Below, in pieces: positions 16,914 to 25,364 of a stretch of 64,000 nucleotides of DNA. Position numbers and translations under genes: made by a program. Origin of the DNA: Trebonia sp964581815 (GTDB lineage: Bacteria > Actinomycetota > Actinomycetes > Streptosporangiales > Streptosporangiaceae); assembly GCA_964581815.1 (NCBI GenBank), contig CAZORE010000018.1:1-64000 (forward strand). The letters run 5' to 3'. Numbering within the stretch: the first letter of the stretch is position 1; every line of letters starts with the position of its first letter. The notes beneath the pieces were generated by a model. That model had not been told where the DNA came from, ran no database searches, and was given only the letters and a program-made list of their open reading frames with translations.

Positions 16914-17043
16914 TCAATTGGCGTGCGGCGGCGAGGCAGGCAGCTCCACCGTGACGCACAGCCCGCCCGCGGCCCGGGGAGCGAGCGTAAGGGTTCCGTC
17001 GGGTGAGCTTGAGGCGAACGCTCAGCCCAGGTGCCCTATCCAT
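16914..17043 (-). pseudogene. vanS: vanS-type histidine kinase remnant with internal deletion
   Basis: The region begins with a typical kinase N-terminus (MDRAPGLSVRLKL) at 17043. Within 40 bp it jumps to a kinase C-terminal tail (SPDGTLTLAPRAAGG, then VTVELPASPP) ending at TGA 16914-16916. The tail is in a different frame from the start. The sensor, HisKA and almost all of the ATPase domain, roughly 300 codons, are gone. The junction sits at AAGCTCACCCGAC. It is convergent with the C39-like gene, whose stop is only 6 bp away. Confidence 0.75.
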
Positions 17044-17535
17044 CGCTGCCTCCCCGTGACCGGTGCCAGGCGCTGTGTCGATGCGGTAGCCGACGCCGGG
17101 CACCGTGGCGATGAGCCAGGGTTCGCCGAGTCGCTTGCGCAGAGCTGAGACGATGATGCGCACGGCGTTGGTGAACGGGTCGGCGTTCTCGTCCCAGGCC
17201 CGTTCCAGGAGCTCCTCGGCGCTGATGGCGCCGCCCTCGGCGGCGACGAGAACTTCGAGCACGGCGAACTGGTTGCAGGTGAGGGCGACATAGCGGCCGT
17301 CGCGGTAGACCTCGCGGCGGAACGGATCCAGGCGCAGGCCCGCGATCTCCCGCACGGGCGGCCTACTGTGCGCGCGCCAGCGGTCGAGCGCCCGCAGGCG
17401 GAGCACGAGTTCGCGCATCTCGAACGGCTTGGTGAGGTAGTCGTCGGCGCCGAGGCCAAAACCCGGAGGCCTTGTCGTCGAGCCGGTCCGCGGCGGTGAG
17501 CATCAGGATCGGCATGCCGCTGCCGGAGGCGACGA
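17044..17535 (-). pseudogene. vanR: vanR-type response regulator remnant, truncated and frameshifted
   Basis: The winged-helix output domain is intact (FRREVYRDGRYVALT, AEELLERAWDENADPF, then VPGVGYRI). The receiver is reduced to its second half. SIVASGSGMPILMLTAADR and DDKASGF are in one frame and LGADDYLTKPFEMREL in another, separated by one extra T in a TTTT run near 17455. The first 70-80 residues, including the phosphorylated Asp, are missing. No stop separates it from the vanS start. A product from ATG 17418 would be a receiver-less DNA-binding domain. Confidence 0.75.
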
Positions 17536-17676
17536 TGCTCGCGGGAATAATCTTCCTGTTCAGCTGCTCAGTGATGGGAGCGCACCCGGACTACAACGGA
17601 CAATGACCTCATAGCGGCCTCCCGCAGGCCGCGGCCAGGTGACTTGCTAAAACCGCAGGTCACCTACCTTGCAACA
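17536..17676. other. Intergenic remnant between vanR fragment and tRNA-His
   Basis: No gene is visible. Two short inverted repeats may serve as tRNA terminators on the minus strand: AGGTGAC/GTCACCT (17637-17643 and 17659-17665) and GCGGCCT/AGGCCGC (17614-17620 and 17626-17632). The vanR homology stops abruptly near 17535, so this is probably an island or deletion boundary. Confidence 0.45.
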
Positions 17677-17753
17677 TGGGGTGAGTGACGGGACTTGAAC
17701 CCGCGGCATCCAGGACCACAACCTGGCGCTCTACCAGCTGAGCTACACCCACC
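17677..17753 (-). tRNA. tRNA-His (GTG anticodon)
   Basis: The reverse strand folds as a cloverleaf: 7-bp acceptor GTGGGTG/CACTCAC with one G-U pair, D arm TAGCTCAGCTGGTAGAGC, anticodon arm CCAGG-TTGTGGT-CCTGG with GTG, and T arm GCGGGTTCAAGTCCCGT. CCA is encoded (17677-17679), and the extra 5' G at position -1 pairs with C73, a hallmark of tRNA-His. It is adjacent to orn, a known actinobacterial arrangement. Confidence 0.95.
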
Positions 17754-17860
17754 ATGTGCCTTCGCCAGAAGGCTTTCACGAGTATAGCGTTCGCAGCGAC
17801 CGCAAACGAACGACTAGCTATCCCCGCTCGCCCGCCCCGTCGACCGCACTCCCCGCGCCG

Positions 17861-17960
17861 NNNNNNNNNNNNNNNNNNNNNNNNNNNNNNNNNNNNNNNN
17901 NNNNNNNNNNNNNNNNNNNNNNNNNNNNNNNNNNNNNNNNNNNNNNNNNNNNNNNNNNNN
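17861..17960. other. Scaffold gap 1 (100 N) with 55-bp duplicated flanks
   Basis: The 55 bases before the Ns (17806-17860) are repeated exactly after them (17961-18015). This is the signature of two contigs that overlap by one assembly k-mer and were joined with an arbitrary spacer. No sequence is likely to be missing. The tRNA-His to orn distance is about 155 bp shorter than drawn. Confidence 0.9.
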
Positions 17961-17972
17961 ACGAACGACTAG

Positions 17973-18644
17973 CTATCCCCGCTCGCCCGCCCCGTCGACC
18001 GCACTCCCCGCGCCGCCCGCGCCGCCCGCGCCGCCCTCAGTCCCCGGCCGCTGGCTGGCATACCGCGCCGCGATCCCCCGCGCGGTCGCCGTGTCCGGCC
18101 CCGGCTGCGGAACGAACACGGTGTCACGGTAGTAACGCAGCTCCCGCACGGACTCGGTGATGTCGGCGAGCGCCCGGTGCCCGCCGTGCTTGTCCGGGGA
18201 GGCGAAGTAGGCCCGCGGATACCAGCGCCGCGCCAGTTCCTTGACGGACGAGACGTCGATCATCCGGTAGTGCAGCCAGTTGTCGAGCTCGGGCATGTCC
18301 CTGGCGATGAACCAGCGGTCGGTGGCGATCGAGTTGCCGCAGAGCGGCACCTTGCGGGCCTCGCGGACGTGGCGCTTCACGTAGGCGAGCACCGCGTCGG
18401 ACGCTTCCGCGAGCGTCATGCCGCCGGCCAGGTCGGCGAGCAGCCCCGAGGTGGTGTGCATGTCGCGGACGACGTCGCCCATCTGGTCGAGTGCCTCGGC
18501 AGGCGGCTTGATGATCACGTCGATCCCGCCGTCGAGCAGGTTAAGGTCGGAGTCCGTGACCACGCACGCGATCTCTATCAGCGCGTCCTGCTCGATGTCG
18601 AGACCTGTCATCTCGCAGTCGATCCACACTAGCCGGTCGTTCAT
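17973..18644 (-). CDS. orn: Oligoribonuclease
   Basis: DEDDh 3'-5' exonuclease of 223 aa that degrades nanoRNAs and linear dinucleotides such as pGpG. WIDCEMTGL near residue 7 holds the first Asp and Glu. CGNSIATDRWFI near 102 and HRALADI near 155 supply the remaining Asp/His residues. The core ends near residue 185; a Gly/Ala-rich tail of about 35 aa is added and its end lies in the duplicated gap flank. A stop codon is present on both sides of the gap, so the tail is real. Confidence 0.96.
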   Translation of the reverse strand: MNDRLVWIDCEMTGLDIEQDALIEIACVVTDSDLNLLDGGIDVIIKPPAEALDQMGDVVRDMHTTSGLLADLAGGMTLAEASDAVLAYVKRHVREARKVPLCGNSIATDRWFIARDMPELDNWLHYRMIDVSSVKELARRWYPRAYFASPDKHGGHRALADITESVRELRYYRDTVFVPQPGPDTATARGIAARYASQRPGTEGGAGGAGGAGSAVDGAGERG

Positions 18645-18696
18645 CCAACCAGACTAAAGGCAGTTTGACCTGCTGGTGCGAACGGCCTGCACCGGA

Positions 18697-19386
18697 TCAG
18701 GCGGGAATAGCCAGCGCGGCCGCCTCGGCACGCGGCGACGGCAGGCCGCGGGCGCGCACCTGGAGCCCGTGCGGGCCGGAGATGCCGGTGATCCGGTCGA
18801 TCTCGATGGCGCCCGGGCCCGCGTTCTCGCAGCCGGGTACCTGCGAGGCGCCGAAGTGCCCGCCGCGCGCCCACTGCACGCGGCTGCGCTGGTCGGCGAG
18901 CGCCGCCGCGGCGGCCGGCATGTCGACCCGGTACCCCTCCGGCCGCCCGGCCGGCCACCGGCGCGACACCCCCCAGGAGTCGAGCCAGCTCACGATCGCC
19001 TCGATCCCCTTGAGCGTGCCGTCGGTGAACGGCTGGCCGGGATGGCCGAGCACGCCGATCTGCACGCAGACGCGTCCCTCGGCGTTCACGTTGTCCGGGT
19101 TCACCCGGACGCGTCCCGGCGCCCAGTCGAGGTGGTCGGCCGCGCCGAGCGCCCGCCCGGCCCGCAGGACGGAGATGAGCTGTATGACGTTGCCGGTGAC
19201 CGGGTCCCAGATGAGGTGGCACGGGCGGCGCTCGCTGATCAGTCGCTGCGCGGCCGACTGCACGGACACCGCGCCTGGCGCGGTGCCGAGAGTCAGCCAG
19301 ACCGCACGTGGGGCGCCGCCGATCAGGGGACCTCCGTCAGTATCCGCCCGGATGCGCCGTGCTTCCGGCATCCATGCGTGTGCCAC
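18697..19386 (-). CDS. Amidase_2/PGRP-like conserved protein
   Basis: Protein of 229 aa of a type seen beside orn in actinomycetes. The order CHLIWDPVTG, VIQLISV, GRVCVQIGV, LDSWGV and RGGHFGASQVPG looks like an N-acetylmuramoyl-L-alanine amidase type 2 fold, where the two His residues bind zinc. No signal peptide is visible, so it may act in the cytosol or be a non-catalytic relative. The GTG at 19386 has GGAGGGG 6-7 nt upstream. The function is inferred from pattern only. Confidence 0.7.
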   Translation of the reverse strand: MAHAWMPEARRIRADTDGGPLIGGAPRAVWLTLGTAPGAVSVQSAAQRLISERRPCHLIWDPVTGNVIQLISVLRAGRALGAADHLDWAPGRVRVNPDNVNAEGRVCVQIGVLGHPGQPFTDGTLKGIEAIVSWLDSWGVSRRWPAGRPEGYRVDMPAAAAALADQRSRVQWARGGHFGASQVPGCENAGPGAIEIDRITGISGPHGLQVRARGLPSPRAEAAALAIPA

Positions 19387-19404
19387 GGCTTTCCCCTCCC
19401 AATA

Positions 19405-19414
19405 GGTCTAGACC
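19405..19414. promoter_or_regulatory. Perfect palindrome upstream of the amidase-like gene
   Basis: GGTCTAGACC is a 10-bp perfect palindrome about 20 bp upstream of the GTG start at 19386, close to the expected transcription start. It may be an operator. It also contains an XbaI-like sequence, so chance cannot be excluded. Confidence 0.25.
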
Positions 19415-19565
19415 CTGAAGGCCGCAGATATCTCTCACTTACTTACGCCTGCGACACTGAATAGTCCATAGGGAGTACGGGAATCAGGCGATGAGACATG
19501 GAACGGGGAGGAAACGGCAGGCGCCACGCATAACACGCAACACTCGTAGCACAGGGTAAAAAGCC

Positions 19566-20102
19566 CTAGCGGGCCGCGGCGCGTGACTTGAAGTACGCGC
19601 TCGACTCCCCCCGCCAGAGCAGGATGGCCGCGGTCGCGCCGATGATCCAGAGCGCGAGCGTGACGACGATGAACACGATCTCGAGCACCGTGACGGTCTC
19701 GCCGCCCCGCAGCCCGTTGACGATGCTCCAGGCGTCGATCGTGGAAAGGACGGCGAGGGCCGTGGCGACCCACCTGGCCCACCCGCGCCCCGCGCGGTTC
19801 ATCCGGGCCATCAGCACCCAGACCACCACCTGGAGCACGTAGATGACGAGCGTGTAGACGACGCTGCCGGTGAGCTCCCCGCTGGTGAGCTTCTTTCCGC
19901 TTGAGTCGGTAAGCGCGTTCTTGTCGGCGATCGTCGCGATGACGAGGAACACGCCCACGAGAGCGGTAAGGGCGCCGCCGGAGAGCATCAGCCGGACGGC
20001 CCTGCGCACCGGGCCGGGTACGTCCGAGTCATCCGGGACGCTGCCGGTAAGCTTCTTCTCGAGGCCGCCGAGTGCCGACTGGCCTGAGGATGTCTTCAAC
20101 AT
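19566..20102 (-). CDS. Four-helix membrane protein, function unknown
   Basis: Protein of 178 aa with four predicted membrane helices (about residues 38-60, 80-103, 110-130 and 140-163). The N-terminal 35 residues are polar and cytoplasmic, and the C-terminus ends in a short basic tail. No catalytic motif is recognisable. Composition matches its neighbours, so it is probably resident. The ATG at 20102 is the first good start; its ribosome site (AGGGCAC) is weak. Confidence 0.75.
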   Translation of the reverse strand: MLKTSSGQSALGGLEKKLTGSVPDDSDVPGPVRRAVRLMLSGGALTALVGVFLVIATIADKNALTDSSGKKLTSGELTGSVVYTLVIYVLQVVVWVLMARMNRAGRGWARWVATALAVLSTIDAWSIVNGLRGGETVTVLEIVFIVVTLALWIIGATAAILLWRGESSAYFKSRAAAR

Positions 20103-20382
20103 TGGGGTGCCCTAACGTGACGCGCCGACGAACGAAGCATAGTTGCTGACTGGCCTCGCCCGGCGCGCAGCCCGGGTGACACCCAGTGCCCTATTGTCCC
20201 TGACGTTCTTAGTATTCGCAGACGCTCGTATACCGACACAGAGCGCGATATCATTCCTGACGTCATCACCGCGTGCATGTGCGGATTGCTCGTGCAAGTG
20301 TCGCGTGCAGGCGCCCTGGTGATGCAGAAGCGCTGGTGAATGGGGAACGCCAGCCTGTCGGAACGCTGAGGAGGGGACCGCG

Positions 20383-21264
20383 TTGAGTGGTAATGCGCCT
20401 GGGGGCGCTGCTCCCGTAGGCGGTCCCACCGTGCTCAGGATGCTCCTTGGTGCACAGCTTAGGCGACTTCGCGAGCGCGCGACCATCTCACGCGATGACG
20501 CCGGCTACTACATTCGTGCCTCGGGGTCGAAGATCAGCCGGATGGAACTCGGCCGGGTCTCCTTCAAAGAACGCGACGTCACCGACCTTCTCGAGTACTA
20601 CGGCGTTACCGACCCGGCCGAACGGGAGAAGCTGGTCCAGCTCACCCGGGAAGCGAACGCCCTCCCGTGGTACCAGAAGTTTCAGGATGTGGTCCCCGAC
20701 TGGTTCCACGTCTTCGTCGGCCTCGAGGAGGCCGCGCAGCTCATCCGCGTCTACGAGGTCCAGTTCGTGCCCGGCCTGCTGCAGACCGAGGAGTACGCGC
20801 GCGCCATCATCATGCAGGGCGCGCCCGGCGTGGACCCGGACGAGGTGGAGCGCCGGGTGGCGCTGCGGATGGGCCGGCAGCAGCTGCTGACGCGGGACAA
20901 CCCGCCGCGCTACTGGGTGATCATGGACGAGGCGGCGCTGCGCCGCCCGATGGGCGGCCGCGACGTGCACTTCGCGCAGCTCGAGCGGCTGATCGACCTA
21001 GTCGGCGAGCCGAACATCACCCTGCAGGTCATGCCGTTCAGGTACGGTGGCCACGCGGCCGACGGCGGCGCGTTCACCATCATGCGGTTCCCGGAGACGG
21101 ACCTGCCCGACGTGGTTTACATGGAGTACCTGACCGGCGCGCACTACATCGACAAGCCGGAAGAAGTCGAGCGCTACGCCGCGGTGATGGAGCGCCTCTC
21201 GGTCGCAGGCACCTCACCCGACCGGACCAGGGAGATCCTGGCCGGGATGCTGAAGGAGATCTAA
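20383..21264 (+). CDS. XRE-family regulator with DUF5753 domain
   Basis: DNA-binding protein of 293 aa. Residues about 20-75 are a helix-turn-helix (LGAQLRRLRERATISRDDAG and GSKISRMELGR), and residues about 100-285 match the DUF5753 domain (VQFVPGLLQTEEYARA, VMPFRYGGHAADGGAFTIMRF). The start is TTG at 20383, chosen because AGGAGGGG lies 7 nt upstream and no in-frame ATG/GTG fits better. This class usually pairs with a small DUF397 protein, which follows after 6 bp. Such pairs are abundant in filamentous actinomycetes and linked to development and antibiotic control. Confidence 0.9.
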   Translation: MSGNAPGGAAPVGGPTVLRMLLGAQLRRLRERATISRDDAGYYIRASGSKISRMELGRVSFKERDVTDLLEYYGVTDPAEREKLVQLTREANALPWYQKFQDVVPDWFHVFVGLEEAAQLIRVYEVQFVPGLLQTEEYARAIIMQGAPGVDPDEVERRVALRMGRQQLLTRDNPPRYWVIMDEAALRRPMGGRDVHFAQLERLIDLVGEPNITLQVMPFRYGGHAADGGAFTIMRFPETDLPDVVYMEYLTGAHYIDKPEEVERYAAVMERLSVAGTSPDRTREILAGMLKEI

Positions 21265-21270
21265 GGGCCG

Positions 21271-21516
21271 ATGCCAGACGAGGCCAGCACGGGCGAGATC
21301 TACAACGGAATGCCCGCCGGCGAGCTGCCCGACCTGCAGTGGCGGCTGGCAGGCGGCACAGAGGCCGGCGTCGAGATGGCCAGGCTGCCCGACGGGCAAA
21401 TCGCGGTCCGCAACGCGGCCGACCCCGGCGGCCCCGCGCTCATCTACACCAGGGCAGAGATAGAGGCCCTCATCGGCGGCGCGCAGGACGGCGACTTCGA
21501 CGCCCTCTTGTCATGA
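21271..21516 (+). CDS. DUF397 small protein, partner of the XRE regulator
   Basis: Acidic protein of 81 aa with the DUF397 pattern VEMARLPDGQIAVRNAADPG, then ALIYTRAEIEALI and DGDFD near the end. Its start is 6 bp past the stop of the DUF5753 regulator, so they form an operon. Members are proposed to antagonise or modulate the paired regulator. The N-terminal 35 residues are longer than in minimal DUF397 proteins. Confidence 0.88.
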   Translation: MPDEASTGEIYNGMPAGELPDLQWRLAGGTEAGVEMARLPDGQIAVRNAADPGGPALIYTRAEIEALIGGAQDGDFDALLS

Positions 21517-21573
21517 CCCCTTCCTGAGGACTTCCTGCCCGTCGTGCCCAGGTGGGTGTGGTAACTGTGGACC

Positions 21574-22434
21574 GTGACCTCGGATAGCTCGCAATTGTCT
21601 GCGGCCGAAGAAGATCAAGAGCCATCATCCCGAACGAGGGCGTGGCTCCGTCTGACCCGGCCCGATGACAGTCCCGAGCTGTCCTGGCGCGACCGGGTGC
21701 TGCTCCGCTGGGAGATCGTCGCGGTCTTCGCGGTCTCGCTCGGCGCCAGCGGCCTCTACGCGTTCGTCTCGCTGATCGGCTCGCTGACCGCGCGCCACGC
21801 GCTGTCCTCGCAGTCGGTGACGCTGAACGGCTCGGCGGCGCCGGGCCGCCCGCTGCTCGACCTTTTCCTGCAGCTGACCTCGCTCGCGACCACCGCCGCG
21901 CCGGTGATCCTCGCGTTCTACCTGCTCGCCCGCTCTGGCGACGGCGCAAAGTCGATCGGCGTGGACCTCACCCAGCCGCTGCGCGACTTCCTGCGCGGCG
22001 CGGCGCTGGCGGCGCTGATCGGTGGCAGCGGCCTCGGCCTGTACTTCATCGCCTACAAGTCGGGCATCGCGCTGAACGTCGTCGCGGAGAACGAGCCCGC
22101 GATCTGGTGGCGCTACCCGGTGCTGCTGCTGTCCGCGCTGCAGAACGGCGTGCTCGAAGAGGTCCTCGTCACCGGCTACCTGCTGACCCGGCTGCGCAAG
22201 CTCGGCGTCCGCCCGGAGTACGCGATCTTGATAAGCGCGACGCTGCGCGGCTCGTACCACCTGTACCAGGGCTTCGGCGGCTTCCTCGGCAACGCGGTCA
22301 TGGGGGTCATCTTCGGCACCTTGTTCCTGCGCTGGCGCCGGGTGACGCCGATGATCATCGCCCACACACTCATCGACGCGGTGGCTTTCATCGGCTACGC
22401 GCTGCTCGTCGGCCACGTTTCCTGGCTGGTATAG
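21574..22434 (+). CDS. CPBP-family intramembrane protein (putative glutamic protease)
   Basis: Protein of 286 aa with an N-terminal soluble segment and about seven membrane helices. The CPBP/Abi motifs are present in modified form: LEEVLVTGYLL near 192-202 (usual EExxxR has Thr in place of Arg), SYHLYQGFGG with the second-motif His, and IIAHTLIDA with the third-motif His. The catalytic Glu pair and His residues remain. The start is GTG 21574, with a weak ribosome site. No partner gene shows what it cleaves. Confidence 0.8.
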   Translation: MTSDSSQLSAAEEDQEPSSRTRAWLRLTRPDDSPELSWRDRVLLRWEIVAVFAVSLGASGLYAFVSLIGSLTARHALSSQSVTLNGSAAPGRPLLDLFLQLTSLATTAAPVILAFYLLARSGDGAKSIGVDLTQPLRDFLRGAALAALIGGSGLGLYFIAYKSGIALNVVAENEPAIWWRYPVLLLSALQNGVLEEVLVTGYLLTRLRKLGVRPEYAILISATLRGSYHLYQGFGGFLGNAVMGVIFGTLFLRWRRVTPMIIAHTLIDAVAFIGYALLVGHVSWLV

Positions 22435-22552
22435 GCTTCCGCGCACCACGTCCCAGGTTTCACGTCAGTATCAGAGGCTGCCTTGACGGTCCCCGGAATG
22501 TATCGTTATCGTGTCGCGTCAGTCACATGGTGAATAGCTGAGAAAGAGTCCT

Positions 22553-23419
22553 GTGGCCACTCATTCAGCTCCCCGAGCCGCGCAAGGACCCGAGGAGCAC
22601 GTGCCGCCGGCATCCGCCCCTGGGGCGGAGGGCGCTCGCCGGGTGCTCGCCGTTCTTCAGGCTTTCTCGCCTCGCCAGCACACGCTGACGGCCAGGGAAC
22701 TGGCCGAGATCACCGCCATACCGCTCCCCAGCATGTACCGCTATATCGCGCTGCTGCGTGACACCGGCCTGCTAATCGGCGACGACCGCGGCGCGTATCA
22801 CCTGTCGCCGCGGCTCATCTCGCTTGCCCGCGCCGCCGAGGCCGCCGAGACGCTCATCGAGCTCGCCGACCCGGTCATGCGCGACCTGGTCAGTGAGTGC
22901 GGCGAGACGGTGATCTTCGTCCGCCTGATATCCCGGGTCCCGGTGTGCGTGCACCGGGTCGAGTCGGAGCATCACCTGCGCGCCACGTTCGAGCCGGGCC
23001 AGACGCTGCCGCTGCTGCGCGGCGCGAGCGGCCAGGTGCTGCTCGCCGGCCTGCCGGAACGGGTGCGCCGCGAGTACCTCGCCCCGCTCGCGCAGGCCGA
23101 CCAGGCGGCAGCCGGCCGGCTCGAGGAGTCCGTCGCCCGGGTGGCCGCCCGTGGCTGGGCGACGAGCGAGGAGGAGATCGACCGCGGCGTCTGGGCCGCC
23201 TCGGCGGCCGTGACGGACGGGCAGCGCACGATTGCCGCGCTTACCGTGCCGTCCCCGCTGGTGCGCAGCCCGGTCGCGTCACAGGAACGGCTGCTCGGCC
23301 AGGTCCGCGCCGCGGCGGCCCGGCTCAGCCGGCTCATCGAGAGCACCATCAGGCCCCCGGGTGACCGCTCCCTCGCGCCCCCCGAGGCGGAACTCTCCGA
23401 GGACGGCCAGCCCTCATGA
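22553..23419 (+). CDS. IclR-family transcriptional regulator
   Basis: Regulator of 288 aa. A 25-residue disordered leader precedes the winged helix (about 27-90, LTARELAEITAIPLPSMYRYIALL) and the GAF-like IclR effector domain (about 95-265). It lies upstream of and in the same direction as an amidase gene, separated by 352 bp with palindromic sites, so it may control that gene. The GTG at 22553 follows AGAAAGAG. The effector is unknown. Confidence 0.88.
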   Translation: MATHSAPRAAQGPEEHVPPASAPGAEGARRVLAVLQAFSPRQHTLTARELAEITAIPLPSMYRYIALLRDTGLLIGDDRGAYHLSPRLISLARAAEAAETLIELADPVMRDLVSECGETVIFVRLISRVPVCVHRVESEHHLRATFEPGQTLPLLRGASGQVLLAGLPERVRREYLAPLAQADQAAAGRLEESVARVAARGWATSEEEIDRGVWAASAAVTDGQRTIAALTVPSPLVRSPVASQERLLGQVRAAAARLSRLIESTIRPPGDRSLAPPEAELSEDGQPS

Positions 23420-23771
23420 CCAAGAATGAGACTGGCGCGAACCAATGATGCTGATTAGCCTTGATTAAGTGCGTGCTGCCACGGTGGCGTGGGTCACCGA
23501 GCGCATCTGACGTCTTCCCGCCCACTGTCGCAATTGCGAACAATCTCGTGATTGCGCCCGGTTTCTGGGGCTATGAGACTGAAAAGGTTTCGTGCGCTGA
23601 GCCGGGTGGCACACCGGCGGAGCTGCGATGATCGCTTGCCCAGCCGGGGTACTGTAACCTCCAGCGGGTCAGCCGGCAGTCAAAGGCCTGCACCTGATTT
23701 AGCGACCTCTTAACGCATTTAGGGCGCGCTATACGGTTACGTAATCGCTATTCAGCCGTTATCCTGCCGGC
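23420..23771. promoter_or_regulatory. IclR-amidase intergenic region with palindromes and leaderless promoter
   Basis: No gene is seen in these 352 bp. CGCAATTGCG (23529-23538) is a perfect palindrome followed by a second ATTGCG half-site at about 23550. CGGTTACGTAATCG (23734-23747) is a second near-palindrome that includes a possible minus-35 element TTACGT (23737-23742). TATCCT (23760-23765), 17 bp further on, would place transcription start at or next to the amidase ATG. No Shine-Dalgarno precedes that ATG, so a leaderless transcript is likely. Confidence 0.45.
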
Positions 23772-25334
23772 ATGCCGGATTTCCAGAGTTCGCCCAGACC
23801 CCGCGAGCTTCTTGGCGTAAGTACCGACTTCGCATCGTCCCCGGTGGCCGAGCTGCGTCAGGCGATGGCCGCTGACCGCCTCACGGCGACGGCGCTCGCC
23901 AGGCAATGCCTCGACCGTATTACCGACGTCAACCCCGCGCTGCGCGCCGTGATCGCGGTGTGCCCGGATGCCCTTGACCAGGCGGCCGCCAGCGATGCCG
24001 CGTGGCGGGCGAGCCAGCCGCGCGGTCCCCTGGAGGGGATCCCGGTCCTGATCAAGGACAACATCCAGGTGGCCGGGCTGCCCGCCACGGCGGGCTCGCC
24101 GGCGCTGCTCGGGGCACGGCCACCGGACGCGTTCATCGTCTCGCGGCTGCGCGCGGCCGGCGCGGTCATCGTGGCGAAGGCCAACCTGTCGGAGTGGGCG
24201 AACTTCCGGTCGACCCGCTCGGTGAGCGGCTGGTCGACGCTCGGCGGCCAGACCGCGAACCCGTACGCGCTCGACCGCAACCCGTCCGGGTCGAGTTCGG
24301 GCTCGGCGGCCGGCCTGTCCGCGGGCTTCGCGCCCCTCGCCGTCGGGACAGAGACGGACGGCTCGATCGTCTCACCGTCGAGCGCCTGCGGCGTGGTCGG
24401 CATTAAGCCGACCCTCGGCCTGGTCAGTCGGGGCGGCATCGTCCCGCTCTCGCTGGCGCAAGACTGCGCGGGCCCGATGGCCACCACGGTGGCGGACGCG
24501 GCGGCGCTGCTTTCCGTGCTCGCCGCCGCCGATCCGGAGGACAGCGCGGCCGACCACCCGGGCGACTACGTCGACTACGCCGCGTTCCTCGACCGCGGCG
24601 CGCTTGACGGGGCGCGGATCGGCGTCTGGCGGGTAGCGTCGGCAGGCGCGGACGCCGCCACCGAGGCACTACTCGACGCGGCGGTGGACTGCCTGGGCAA
24701 CCTCGGCGCCACGGTGATCGACCCGGTCGACCTGCCCAACATCGAGAAGGTAACCGAGCCGGAGTTCGACGCGCTGAACTACGAGTTCAAGCACGGGATC
24801 AACGCCTACCTCGACTACCTGGCGGCGTTCGCCGACCACTCCGCCATGGAGCTGCCGGGAACGCTGTCGGACCTGATCGACTTCAACAAGCGGAATGCCG
24901 ACTGGGTTCTCGCCCGGTTCGGGCAGGAGATCTTCCTCGCGGCGGACGCGACGAGCGGCGACCTGGACGACCCGGTGTACCTGGAGCTGCGCGCCGCGGC
25001 GCGCTCACTGGCCAGGAACGCGGTGGAAACTCCGACGCTCGAGCACAACCTCGACGCGATCTTCTCGCTCACCGCCAACCCGGCCTGGCTGACCGACTAC
25101 GTCCTCGGCGACCACTCGGTCTTCGGCACGTCGCGGCCCGGTGCGGTGTCCGGCTGGCCGGCGATCAGTGTCCCGTTCGGCTACGTCCACGGCCTCCCGG
25201 TCGGCGTCTCGTTCCTCGGCCCCCGCTGGAGCGAGCCCCGCCTCATCGGCCTCGCCTACGCCTTCGAGCAGGCAACGCAGGCGCGCCGGGCCCCGGCGCT
25301 GCTCCCAACCACCGGCGAGGAGGGCAGCTCGTAG
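23772..25334 (+). CDS. Amidase-signature family hydrolase
   Basis: Enzyme of 520 aa that hydrolyses an amide; the substrate is unknown. The Ser-cisSer-Lys triad is visible: Lys in PVLIKDNIQVAG near 94, the cis-Ser in the Gly/Ser-rich stretch NPSGSSSGSAAG near 172-176, and the nucleophile Ser in TETDGSIVSPSS near 200. GatA partners gatB and gatC are absent, so this is a stand-alone amidase. No signal peptide is seen. It follows an IclR gene, which suggests control by a carboxylate or amide effector. Translation appears leaderless. Confidence 0.88.
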   Translation: MPDFQSSPRPRELLGVSTDFASSPVAELRQAMAADRLTATALARQCLDRITDVNPALRAVIAVCPDALDQAAASDAAWRASQPRGPLEGIPVLIKDNIQVAGLPATAGSPALLGARPPDAFIVSRLRAAGAVIVAKANLSEWANFRSTRSVSGWSTLGGQTANPYALDRNPSGSSSGSAAGLSAGFAPLAVGTETDGSIVSPSSACGVVGIKPTLGLVSRGGIVPLSLAQDCAGPMATTVADAAALLSVLAAADPEDSAADHPGDYVDYAAFLDRGALDGARIGVWRVASAGADAATEALLDAAVDCLGNLGATVIDPVDLPNIEKVTEPEFDALNYEFKHGINAYLDYLAAFADHSAMELPGTLSDLIDFNKRNADWVLARFGQEIFLAADATSGDLDDPVYLELRAAARSLARNAVETPTLEHNLDAIFSLTANPAWLTDYVLGDHSVFGTSRPGAVSGWPAISVPFGYVHGLPVGVSFLGPRWSEPRLIGLAYAFEQATQARRAPALLPTTGEEGSS

Positions 25335-25364
25335 TCCTGGCCGCCGGGACGGTAATCTCGGCTC

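Noticed and set aside
17677..17753. A proven attachment site at tRNA-His
   Set aside because: No integrase and no second copy of the tRNA 3' end were noticed; only proximity supports it.
17806..18015. Direct 55-bp repeats around the Ns as mobile-element target duplications
   Set aside because: All three gaps have exactly 55 identical bases directly abutting the Ns, which is an assembly overlap. Collapsing gap 3 restores a natural ATGA overlap.
23772..25334. The amidase as GatA of the amidotransferase complex
   Set aside because: There is no gatB or gatC nearby, and the context is an IclR regulator and psuG.
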